A DNA stretch of 64,000 bases. It comes from Scolanthus callimorphus (lineage: Eukaryota; Cnidaria; Anthozoa; Actiniaria; Edwardsiidae). The position numbers and the translations under genes were made by a program. Under the pieces are notes generated by a model that worked only from the letters and a program-made list of their open reading frames with translations, was not told the origin of the DNA and searched no databases. Location: positions 27,300,204 through 27,364,203 of the forward strand of contig CM066919.1 in NCBI GenBank assembly GCA_033964015.1, given 5' to 3'. Shown here one piece after another: positions 46,701-57,900 of the stretch (positions within the stretch are counted from its first letter, which is position 1; each line of letters starts with the position of its first letter).

Positions 46701-48776
46701 ACCTGCTCACATTAGCAGGGACGGTGGAACAGTTTTCAAAGTAAGGGGGCTCATTAGTAAGATTGTATGGCAAAGTGGGGGGGGGGGGGGGGGCTGAGTT
46801 TAGTGAAAATGTATGAAAACTTTGCAAAATGTGGGGGGGGGGGGGGGGGGGGGGGGGGGGGAGCTAAAGCCCCCCTGGGTCCACTGTCCCTGATCAGAGG
46901 TATGGGAGATTGGACCCCAGTTTTTTTGTCTCACTTGAACAATGTAAAACATAAGACAACAAAATTGAAATGAAATAAGAAAAGAACTGTTAACAATTGT
47001 AACTGCAAATACATATACAGTATAATGAAACCATGATCTATACAGTATAATCAATGCAGTTTACTGATGTGAGATATGTCAGATAGCATAGCATTCAGTT
47101 GAAAACTGTGTGATAGCTATCTGTGAGTGCTGTCACACAGGATGATCAAAGCACATCCAAGTGGTTCTTTAGCATCCCAATATATAGGTTATCTGTGTAT
47201 AGTCCATTGAGACGACAAGACCTTGTTTTATTGTCTCATCCAAAGGACACGGCACACAAGAGAAATGACAAATAATTACTACCATTTGAAACACAAGATC
47301 TGAAACATTACTATCAACTTCAGCAGCAGAAAAAAAAACCAGGCTATTCCAAGCTTGGAATCAAACCTAGGACTTCTTTTGACATTCAGACACTTGTGTG
47401 CCTGAAATATGCTTGAAGCAGTCTCCAAATTTGAACAAAGACTTGAATTGGGTGGTGTTGTGCCAAAGAGACAGTTTACAAAATTTTTAATGAGAATGAG
47501 CCATGCTGATTTCAGGTGTCCTTCAAGGGTATCAGAATTGCCACTGCCATCTGACTTTTTGACTCCAGTTTACATAGCAGACGATCTTTGGTGATGCTTT
47601 AGTGTATTAGAAAAGTTTATAACATTTTTTCATTTACTTGACATCTAAGGCAGCCACCAAAGCCTCTGTATGGAAAAAGAATTCATGTAAATCATGGCAT
47701 CAAATAATTTTGCCATAGCCCCTCTTAATAGCACACTATCTTGGTGGATCTCACATAGTACTTTTATGATGTTTTTCTGCCTACAGAGCAGGTTATCAAT
47801 GAAAGGTGAAGTGAGTCTAAAGTCTGCAGGGACAGCATCTGTTAGTGTAAGGGGGGACTCCAAACTCATGGTCTCTGGTGGATGGGATGGAAGGTACACT
47901 AAAATATACTGGATAAATATACTGCCTTTTCTCACCATTAAGACATACTATGGCAAACATAGGTACAATCTTTGATACAATCTCTGATACAATCTTCGAT
48001 TGTAACTATAGAGTAGGGGAGCTTATAGCGAACATTAGAGAAAAATTTACAAAAATGGTAAGGTCATCATACATTTTCAGTAGTTGCCCCCCCCTTCCCA
48101 AATGCTGGCTACGCCCCAGAACATACTTGCAGTACATTGAATAGAATATTTACAAGAGCTAAAATGCCTCATTCCTCTCGCGTAACCTGCACCATTTCCT
48201 GTCGTATTTCTAGCTGTTAAAGTCCCTAGCTGTCCGTAGAGACTAGCCCAGGAGGTCCAGGGGTGGGTGGGGGGGGGGGGGGGGGACCAACGAACCGATC
48301 GGTTTGCTAAAGACCTTTTGTCATTTCAGAGTGGTTCTTTTCTTTTATGTGACCCAATGTATACCAGTATATTAAATTCATGATGTAGCTACCACGATTT
48401 CGCCTCGTGAGAGGGCCACGGACAACAGAGAAGGATTGGTTTACCTCAATTGTTTGGGGCGTGGTGTCATCAGCAAAAATGAACCCCCACCCCCCCCCCC
48501 CCCCCCCCCCCCCCCAACACCCCCCCCCCCCCCCCCCCCCCCCCCATCCTGGATCCGAGGTCCTATCTCTTTGATCCTATTCCCGTTTATTTCTCGTTAT
48601 ACAGAATCCGCGTGTACAGTTGGAAATCCCTCAAGCCGCTGGCAGTCTTGAACTATCACTCATCAACAGTCAATCATCTCGACTTTTCCGACACTCTCCC
48701 AGCGCGGGGAATGTGGATGGCCGCTGGCTCCAAGGACAGCAGGATCAGCTTATGGGATATCTATAACGACAAGTAA
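43791..48776 (+). CDS. GNB1L: GNB1L, WD40-repeat G-beta-like protein 1
   Basis: Nine in-phase exons: 43791-43906, 44875-44997, 45139-45254, 45729-45766, 46045-46114, 46313-46456, 46557-46645, 47787-47893, 48605-48776; about 324 aa (human 327). The start PDPVCVLRGSSSAVTVVKF matches human PDPQFVLRGTQSPVHALHF. WD blades are visible as GVISLWNLKTRR, HGRDGAISIWDLSSSK, LLAGYENGSIALWDV, GSADNMLYI, SGGWDGRIRVYSWKSLKPLA and the end AAGSKDSRISLWDIY, which parallels human AAGSKDQRISLWSLY. This is a beta-propeller scaffold implicated in stability of PIKK kinases with the TTT complex. Exons 8 and 9 are separated from the rest by introns with extreme poly-C/G runs. Nothing broken. Confidence 0.94.
46779..46861. 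repeat. paired poly-G tracts in GNB1L intron 7
   Basis: Two G runs (roughly 15 and 28 bases) about 40 bp apart, each preceded by an ATG(G)CAAA(A/G)TG-like stretch (GGCAAAGTG / GCAAAATGTG). They can form G-quadruplexes in the transcript. Confidence 0.85.
48271..48545. repeat. poly-G and poly-C tracts in GNB1L intron 8
   Basis: A G run near 48270-48286 and two long C runs, broken by AACA, over about 48485-48545. The last lies about 60 bp before the acceptor of exon 9. Confidence 0.85.
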
Positions 48777-49904
48777 AGAGAGGGAATATTATATTGGAAC
48801 TTTAGTCGATGGGATGCAAAGTAAGTGGAGTTTCGTGATTATGAATCCCAGCACAAGAAATAGTGTTTATTAATTCAATTTGCATGGAGAATAGCCGAAA
48901 TGGAATAAGTAGTACGCAAAGCTCTACACAGGCGGGGTGGAGTGTTTGCTTATGGCTATGCGAGGAGCAGGAACACGAAAATTAGGGTTAAACGAAATGA
49001 GTGATCATGGAAGGGAGCTAACACAAAGGACGACATCGACGGCAAGTTTCTCGGGAGATTCAACACGCGAACATCCCTCAGAAGATGCTTGTCAAGTCTG
49101 AAGTAGACAACGTAGCCATTTCAGGTTGGGAGCAATACTAGAGTGAAACGAGTTTTGTTTCCATTCATAACCTATCCTGTTACGAAAAATTGTTATGCTA
49201 GTCTCGATGCTGCAGTATCTGGCTTTTATTAACTTGTGAAAACATTTTGACTCAAATGCTGGTCGAGCTTGCTTCTGGCGGCTAGACATTTACATCTATT
49301 TTGTGGGTTTCGCGGTTTTCGCCGTAAATGGTGACCTGCTACTGGTCGGTCAGCTGCGTGACGTCACATTCTTAACGGCCTTCCCGCTGGCCCGTGTGCG
49401 GTGATTGGCGGGTACCGACATAGTTTATAGTGATCGGGGAAATCTGTTGCACGGATAATAGAAGTTGGCATAAATTATTCACAGCAGTCCATCCCCGCAC
49501 AGACTCACAAGATTTGAATTGGATATGGAAATTGAGGATCAAGGGTCGACTTGTTCCTATATCTAATATAAGAATGGAAAATGATGAGCTACCAGATACA
49601 AGGATATTGGAAAGAAATTATTCTACAAGCGTTTATGATGTCGGAAAATAATTGAATGAATCTAAAATCATTTCACTTCTTTGTTGCAAATTGAATACAA
49701 ACACTGGCGGCATAAGAAAACGAGAGTCTCTACAGGACTTCAAATGCGTGTGTTCTCTTGTTCGTCCGTAAGTCACTGATTTCGGGACAGGAGGAATTGT
49801 CCGACATGAGTAGTGCTCTCATATTCCAATATCTCGGGACCAAGGGTACTCAATGGAAGTCGCAAATCAAGGACAGTAAGAGAATGACGCTGATCCGTGA
49901 CAAA

Positions 49905-49932
49905 ATGGCGGCCACCATGGAAGCAAGAAATG
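49905..49932 (+). other. candidate alternative first exon (SGSM or unknown gene)
   Basis: AAAATGGCGGCCACCATGGA fits a YY1/TISU-type start, and the frame MAATMEARN ends at a good donor (AATG|GTAAGA) in phase 1. SGSM exon 2 (55126) accepts phase 1, so splicing would give [18 protein letters not shown] in place of [14 protein letters not shown]. No other downstream partner was found. Untested. Confidence 0.35.
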
Positions 49933-50574
49933 GTAAGAGATGTATGTTAGTATATACTAGATTTGAACTGAACTAATTTTCAGGCCTTCGCTTATTTTTA
50001 TGATGCATTTAGGTTTTTTCATTCGTTTTATTCGCTCCGGCGTTATTTTTGAAGCATGAATACGTTTGAAACAAAGAAACCTACGTTATTCTATTCAAGT
50101 TATTTTTATTAAATTAATTATTTGATTCTCTTCCAGCAGACAAATATTTTTCCGTTCATTCGTATTTAATCACACTATCGCGAGTCGCGACTGTCTAGTA
50201 TTACCGCTCGGGCCTTACCGTACTCGCGGGTATAGAAACTAACGCGCTGCTTTCAGCCAATCACAGACGAGTTCGAGTTGTTATGATGCGAAACCTTCAA
50301 CCTGTACATCATTATTTCACATTTCTTTTTCTTGTTCTTCAATGGCACGAACATGTTATTTGACGAGAAAACTGACACAGCTTCTTTCAGTACAATCTTC
50401 TATCATTGCAATTGTACATTTGTAACAAAATGATTATTACTTGTTATTTCTTTGGCGACTTGCCGTCTCATGTTAGATGGAGCAAATTGGAATCAAATTG
50501 CGTTTAGTTTGTTGGTGGTTTCCGTTGCCCAGAGTAACAAATAATGATTAGTGTGGCTGTTTATAAGGGCGTTA

Positions 50575-51059
50575 CAGTAAAAACCCGCATAAAAGAACAA
50601 GTGGATTAAGAACACTCAGGCTGATATTTGGTCAAAAAGGTACCTTATACACAAGAACACATGCAGCCTGAAAAATGAAAATTGTTCTTGTATAAAAAAA
50701 TGGCTGCCAAGAGATTTGAGTACAGTAACCTACTGTGGTAGAGTAGATGCAGTAGATCAATATAATGTGCTAGGCCATTGCACAAAGAGTTCTAAAGCAG
50801 GTACTGTATAGGGATTTCCGGGTGCATTTAGCAATTGTTTTTGGACTTGACTAATTGTTGTTACCAAATGACTGTTACCTTCTGCCAATCACATTCTTTC
50901 TTTGACTGTTGGTAGTGTATGCAGAAATTGATGTTAAGAAACAATTTTAAGAACACCTTAGAACATTTTCAGGCTGATTTAGCAGAAAACACCCAATATA
51001 TAAGAACAGAATCAGCCTGAATCCCCAAAACACCTGTTCTTTTATGCGGGTTTTTACTG
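50575..51059. mobile_element. 485-bp mariner-type MITE
   Basis: CAGTAAAAACCCGCATAAAA at the left and TTTTATGCGGGTTTTTACTG at the right are perfect inverted ends (about 29 bp with one mismatch beyond), flanked by TA (50573-50574, 51060-51061). Inside, further AAGAACA(G/C) motifs and CAGGCTGAT pairs repeat. Confidence 0.85.
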
Positions 51060-51079
51060 TATTTCATTTATTATTATTG

Positions 51080-51308
51080 TTATTATACAACTATTGCCCG
51101 AATGGGAGATGAATAGTGGTGAATATATATATTTAGTATATACCAATCAGTGAATAGTCATTTTCGCGCGCTCTGATTGGTTCCTCGACTAGTAGATATC
51201 CAGCACTATTTACTGTTTTGAGAAAACTCTCAAAATGGCGGCTCGTTTGGCGCGCGATATTGCGTTTGAACATTTTAATCACCGTATTTTATTCTACTGA
51301 TTTGGTAT

Positions 51309-51341
<33 letters not shown>

Positions 51342-51357
51342 CCTAGCGGTGGATATG

Positions 51358-51392
<35 letters not shown>

Positions 51393-51470
51393 GCTATTCA
51401 CCTCCCCTTCGGGGGATAGTTGTTAAATATCCTACCACTGTTCATCGACCCTCAGAGGAATAGTTGTTTT
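51080..51470. mobile_element. nested foldback element with AACTAT(T/C)C(C)CC ends
   Basis: CAACTATTGCCCGAATGGGAG at 51090 is matched by CTCCCCTTCGGGGGATAGTTG at about 51402-51422, and a second pair, AACAACTATCCCCCTCAGGG / CCCTCAGAGGAATAGTTGTT, overlaps it (51315-51470). It contains GCGCGCTCTGATTGG and TCAAAATGGCGGC. Confidence 0.6.
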
Positions 51471-54400
51471 TAGTATTGGCAGCAAATCAGTTGGATAAAA
51501 TATGAAATTCCTGCACATCTTGCCTAAAAAACGTCTCCGATTGACACCGAAGCTCGCGCGCAACGCAGAAACAGTGAATATCCTCAGATATTCCGAGTTC
51601 AGGAGCCAATCAGAGCGCGCGGAATTGGATATCCACTGATTTGTTGGTTACTAATATACGTGAGGGTATACACCCAGAAGACAAGTTAGACTGATGCCTT
51701 CTCAAGGTTTGGTTGTAAAAGCTCAAAATAATGTATCTCCTTTTACTCCATGTTTGGAGGTATTGGAATGTTTCGTAAAAATGCGTCAAACTTTGTTTCA
51801 ATATGTTTTCTGCGTCAAGTATGACATTTCTTGCGATCAGCAACTCAATGTTTGGAGGTGTTGGAATGCTAAGCTAAGTTTAGACAATAATCATCATGTG
51901 ACTCCAAACTCGGCGTCCTCGGCAGATCCCTTGAGACTTGGTACACGAAAAACAACCCCTTTTCTAGCGCATGACTCGCCAATATGACCCTGTCAACTGG
52001 CGAACATTCCAAGCTACAATTTGTAGAGTGGCTTTCAGTAATACACTCTAATTTCTTTGTTCTGTTTTGTCCTGGCTTGACTACTACTTTGACTTTTACA
52101 CTCTGTTTCACGGGTTAATGAAAACCGCTCTCACTTTCCAACAAATATCGCGACTGAACTGATGGCTTTCCCACGCGTGTTTGAAATCTGTTTGAAAGTT
52201 TGATTTTATTGTTGACATGATGTTGTTACTCCCTAAGCTTGACCTCCTTTGCCTGATTATTCCTTGATGATACACCCGAGGTGTCATTCGAATGCGCCAT
52301 CACGTGCCTTGCAGCCAGTGAACGATGTAAAGATTACGCGTCTGATATCATTACAGGCCTTCCACTATGTCCAACTAAGGCGACAATCACCATCCAGCGC
52401 AACGAGGAAATCAACGCACTTTGGGAGAGCGCGCGATCGGTTACATGACAACGGAACGTATAACAAGCCCACAGCAAGTTTAACTTCACTTCTTGGTTAC
52501 ATCAGGTTAAAAACAGAAGGAAAGAATAAGAGATAACCGACATAGCGTTGCACAGCAGCACGAATAAACAACAGCACTACGGCGAAACAATCGAATACTT
52601 TATTCGCTTGAGCTTATTATCTGAAAAAGGGCATTTCGATTGCTGTGCGACTGACAGTATTTAACAAATCTAACATCCGTGTGCGGAGCCTGGGCACTAT
52701 ACCCATAGGTAGCGCAAACATCGTCACACATAGACGGCAAATCTAGAACTTATAACGTCCCGTAGACAATCACGTCCTGACCCAGCAGGCTTATATACAA
52801 CCAATATACCGTGTCCCCGTCAATGGTTTAACAATATGCGTGAGAGAAAGATCCTTTTGACATGTAAGTAGTGGCGAACGTAACGTGATTGATTTCCCGC
52901 ATTTAGTGTTTATCATCCTTGCATGTTAGAAAGAAGTTAGAACTGGCTGGTACACGTAATATTCCAAAGAACTGACTTTTTCACGACGCTTATGTTAGAA
53001 CAGATTTTTACGGTGCACTTTAGAACCGACACTTTCAATTCAAGAACCATTCGTCGAACTGAATGTAACTGGACTAAGGCCTGTTTCAAACGTCGATCTT
53101 TTGCCGCGTCGAATCCAATTCAGTCGACTGGTTTTCTCCATTTTACAACAAAAGGAAGAATAAACAAGAAAAAACAAACTCTACATTCCTTTTTGTTACG
53201 CCATGATTCATCTAGATTTACCTTTTGCAATAGACAAAGTGTCCTCTAAGCTGCAAATGAAACTCCGAATAATTGGATTCGACGCGGGCAAAAGTTCGAC
53301 GTCTAAGATGACTGGGATGGGGGTTGGCGATGCACACTTTCAATTTGTTGTTAATCATTCGAATGTTATGTAATCTCCCCATGAATTTCAGAAGTCATGT
53401 TCGTTAGAACTAACGATCATAAAAGTCGCCAAGCCAAACGAAGTTCCGTATTTGCCTTGCGGTACTCCTGCACAGTATTTGATTTGTCTGACTTCATTAT
53501 GATAACCCGCCAAAGGGATGCGGCAAAATGGTTCTTGTTCCTCCCCGTTCGCCCGAGGGGCGATCAGTCCGACGACATGACGCATTTCCAGAGTTTTGTC
53601 GTAAACTGGAACTAAGTAACAGCATAAACTCTAGACTGTGCGCCATGATTTTTTTGAACGCCATACCTCACAGAAATTCCCATGCTAGGGAACACAGAAA
53701 TCTGTCATAAGCTATTCTGGGTTGAAGATGCCAGGAGACCTTAGTTGGGTACAAAATGTGCATGCATTTTAATCCCGGCGTAACATCGCCTCGGCTAGCA
53801 TACAGCAGATACTGTGTACCACATAGTGTGCAGTTATCTTTTCCCCCATTTGGGATCTACTTGGCGTTACTCCAAGCATTTTTCACATAATCAACACGAT
53901 GACACTGGCCGGGTAAAATTAGCATGGTAATATATTCAACATTATCATGTTAATGCTGGCGGGGAATCCAGTAGTTTCAGGAATTCTGTGCTTAAAGGTA
54001 ACCATCGTATGGTTGTGATTATAGCGTGTAATTAGCCTGCTGTTTCGATAATCACAATCGTAGAATACCTTTAAAACGGGTCAAAACCTGCGATAAACTT
54101 TCGCCTGTCGCGACAAAATATAGACTGCAAGGAACTTAACTAATTGTTGCTTCTTTATGTACTAGATAGTGATGCTAGGGTGTAGATTTGCCAACGAGTT
54201 CATAATAATTTGGCGACCTTTCTAGATGATCGCTGCAGTACTTCAGGAAAAAAAACTGATAAAAAAATCCAGGTTGCGTAGCTGACGCTCGAGTTCTCTT
54301 GTCTATAAAAAGTCTAATATAAGAAAAAATACATTTTCCAAGTGATTTTTTTCTCGAAAAAAGACAACATATTTGTTCTAGAATACTGTCCAGATCGCTG

Positions 54401-54996
54401 AAATGTATAGCATTCTCATTGTTTCAAAGCATTTGATTCCCCCGGCTTTCGACCGCAGTTTAATTTTTTTAGTATTTTATTACAAAATTGGTTATTATTT
54501 TTTTTGATAGCGAGGCTGAATTACGGCTATTAATACAATCCAAATTTACTCCACTAAAAAGAGATCAATGAGCTACGTGGTATGTGTTGGGACATTCATA
54601 CTGCAGAAAATAAGTAATTGAAATGAGAAAATTACTGTAATGTTCTATACAAATGCAAATTTAAATAACAAAACCACAAAGCGAAGCAGGCGGTTTCTTG
54701 AACAAAACCGATAAAGATCTCCACCTTCAAATGCCCTAAAACGAAACGCACTTCATAGATACTTTACTAGTATTCATTTCTTAAAAAGAGCTGATGTTCC
54801 TGAAAACATGTTGAATTTTCCCCAGTAAATAAATATCAAATTTTGCAAGGATTATTTTGAGGCAAAAGCAAACACGAGCACAAATCAAAATAGTCCTGCT
54901 TGCTCAAAGTTAATGACAATTTGCTTGTATTGGTCGCTTCTGATTGGCTGATTGCTGATGAATATTCAATCGTATTCGACCTCCGGAAAAGCCAAG

Positions 54997-57900
54997 ATGG
55001 CTCCTCCGAAAGGTAAAACATCTACAATCTTGCTGCAGTTACTTCGCGAAAATACCACAAAATATGGCTTGGTTCGTTTAGGGAAGATGCTTTATCAATA
55101 ACAACGCTGTTTTTTTATTTTTCAGATGAGGAGACAAGGCAGAAATTGCTTGAAACCCTTAAACGCGAGGTAAGCCTTTGATACGCTTGCTAAACCTGCC
55201 TGCAAAATCGAAAGCAAAGTGAAATCTTTAAAGTTCCGTTTTGTGCAAGTGAACGAATTTCAGCTAAATAAATGAATAAAGGTAAATTTCAGCTACACAT
55301 ATTTTTCCCCACAAATGTTTTTTCGGTGAAAAGGTTAAGAAGTCGCATTGAAGGCAGAAGACGAGTTACAACATTTGAAATAATCGCTATTCTTCCATTT
55401 TCCAGGTCAAGCAAATTATGGAAGAAGCGGTGATGAAAAAGTTCATCCATGCAGACAGTTCGAGTATTACCTCTGTGTGCGGTAAGGGAAGCGTTAATAC
55501 AGAGTTGTAACAAGTTGTTCTAGCCTCCGCAGCGTTTTTATAATGACTGAGCTCTGATTATTTTTATTTATTTTAATGTTTTCAAATCAAATATCATGAT
55601 CTCCCGTCGAAAGCAGCAGTTCAGTCCACGTTCGAGTTTTGCATATAAACCATTAGCTTAGAATAATTATTCCCAATTTTGTTGCTGTCAAACTGGTCGG
55701 GGTTTTAATTCGATTAATTCCTAACATGCAAAAGGCATTTGACCTTTTATCGGCCTCGTTGCTAGAGAAAGCAATTTTAACACCACATCGCTAAAATAAC
55801 AACTGTGCCCTTAGCCAGAGAAAATCGAATTTTCGAACACAAATTCGTAACTATTGAAAATTCTGAACATTTTCTCTTGACCTGTTTCGTCTTGTCAATA
55901 GAATGCTTGCTCTTGCAGTAAGCAAATATTTTAGTGTTTGAATGAGCGAGACGGCAATAGATGGAGTTGCACATACAGGTCAACTATATGGCTACTCACT
56001 TTGAAAAGCCCTTCCTTCTGCACGCACTACGTGCCGGATAACAAATTCATTCAAAAATTTTCACGCTCCTTGATTTTTGTATAAAATCTTTTCTTCTACA
56101 GTTTTTAATCAGTTTTACTGACTGCATATTATTGTTATTGTTGATTGTATTTCGCCTCTGGATTTTTCTGTGTTTGTATTTGGTATTTTATATTTTGCAT
56201 CTAATTATTAGGAGTTGTTTTTGGTTTTGTGTCATTTAGGAGTTGTTTTTGGTTATTTGTGTCATTTAAAGAGCTCAGATTATGTTCCTATCAGATCATT
56301 TTTACTTAAAATGCGACTTCCAGTGAGTTTTATCTCTCAACACTTACTTATTTTCACTTGGACAAGACATGTTGAGCTCAAGACCTATCAGTTTATTAGT
56401 CATTCTGTTTACTTTCTACCAAATAAATTATGGTGATCTGTATTTAAATAAGTAACTTCCATTTGTTGTTCACTCAAGTATTCACATTGTTAACAGACAC
56501 ATTTTAATTGATTATTTTATGCAATTAATTTAAGGTTACTGAAGTTGTGTGAATTTTTATATTATTTTTATAACTGCTTGCTTGTTCAAAGCCTAACATT
56601 CCAACTAGCACACTCAGAGCTTAAAAATGTCAAGTATTTGCTGTTATTTGTACTCAACTATTGAATGCCCTTTTCATGGTGAGCTCACTGTTTCCTGTTT
56701 CCTAAGTTGTCTGGTAATGCTGTGTCAATCTCGTAACTGCTACTTGGGGCACATTATGTAACCGAAATATAAGAATAGCATAGCACTAAAAATGTGAGGA
56801 TAATAAACCATTTTGTCATATAGAGCCAAAGGTGTGCATAGATCTATTTTTTGCTTGACTGTTATGTGGGATGTTAGTTGTTGCACAGAAGATTTGTTTT
56901 TGCAGTGTTTTGTCCCTCTTTTTCATGTTTAGTCAGACAAGTGATGCATTATTTGAAATGTTATAGGCACTGTGGTACCAGGTCCCCAGTGATAGCAGTC
57001 TTGCTTAATATCCCTGCCTCACAAGACTACCATGATAAATCAAAGTAATCCACCTTAAAACCCTTACAGGTCTTATTAGGAAAATCTAAAAATCCACAAT
57101 GATCAGTAAGACACTTTTTGATTATTTTTTTTTTGACATAAAGATATTATTCTTATTATTATTGTTTTGTTTATTTCATTGACTTAACAGGAAGTTTCAC
57201 TCTCATGTCCTGGTCAAAGAGCCTTTTTGCATAACTTGTATCTAGAGTCTAAGTGCTGTCTACTATGGCAGGATATATTGGTTATAATTGTCAAACGTTA
57301 TCTATGGGATTATCAAAAACAAGCCCTTAGGGTCCTTAACTGTTCCAGTGTTTAACACTTGATTTTGAAACATTGTTTGAAAAGACACACTTTGTTTATG
57401 TTTATATAATTATACAGGAGCTTGTCATGTTGGTTGGGCTCTGGGTAATTCGTCTGATAATCATGCATTTGCAATACTAAATTATATAGTCTTTGCTGAA
57501 CTGATCCTGACAAACTATATCCTGACAATGCCTTTTCTCAAAGTTTCCATTTTACTGATGTTGAGATTTTCTGCACTGTGGTAATGTGGAAGCATTTTCT
57601 TGCTACCATTAAATTCTGTCTTGTATTTTGTAGCAATTTGATTCTGGCTAGAATATTATTGGGCCTAACATTGAGATCTCTATTTGTGGTAAAATAAGCC
57701 TTATATTATATTTTGTAGCTGCTGTAGAGGCTGGTATTTCCCATGGACTTAAAAAGAGAGCAGGAGGTCTTTTGCCAGCATACGACACACAAACCATTCT
57801 AAGCAAGTTAGCAAAGACTTCTGAGCCTGCAGCTGAGCTGGTAAAGAAATTGTCTGGAGATGAGGATCAAACAAAGCAGGAGAGAAATGGCTTTGCTGGT

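Larger units (their letters stand above)
48777..54996. other. intergenic region between GNB1L and SGSM
   Basis: Holds one candidate first exon (49905-49932), a mariner-type MITE (50575-51059), a nested inverted element (51080-51470) and scattered short ORFs. ORFs at 51694-51987, 51869-52111 and 52249-52536 overlap on both strands and match nothing I recognise. 53640-54990 shows nothing notable. Confidence 0.55.

Noticed and set aside
51694..52536. Overlapping ORFs of 80-97 codons on both strands
   Set aside because: No similarity recognised, no splice partners, and both strands open; chance is the simpler reading.
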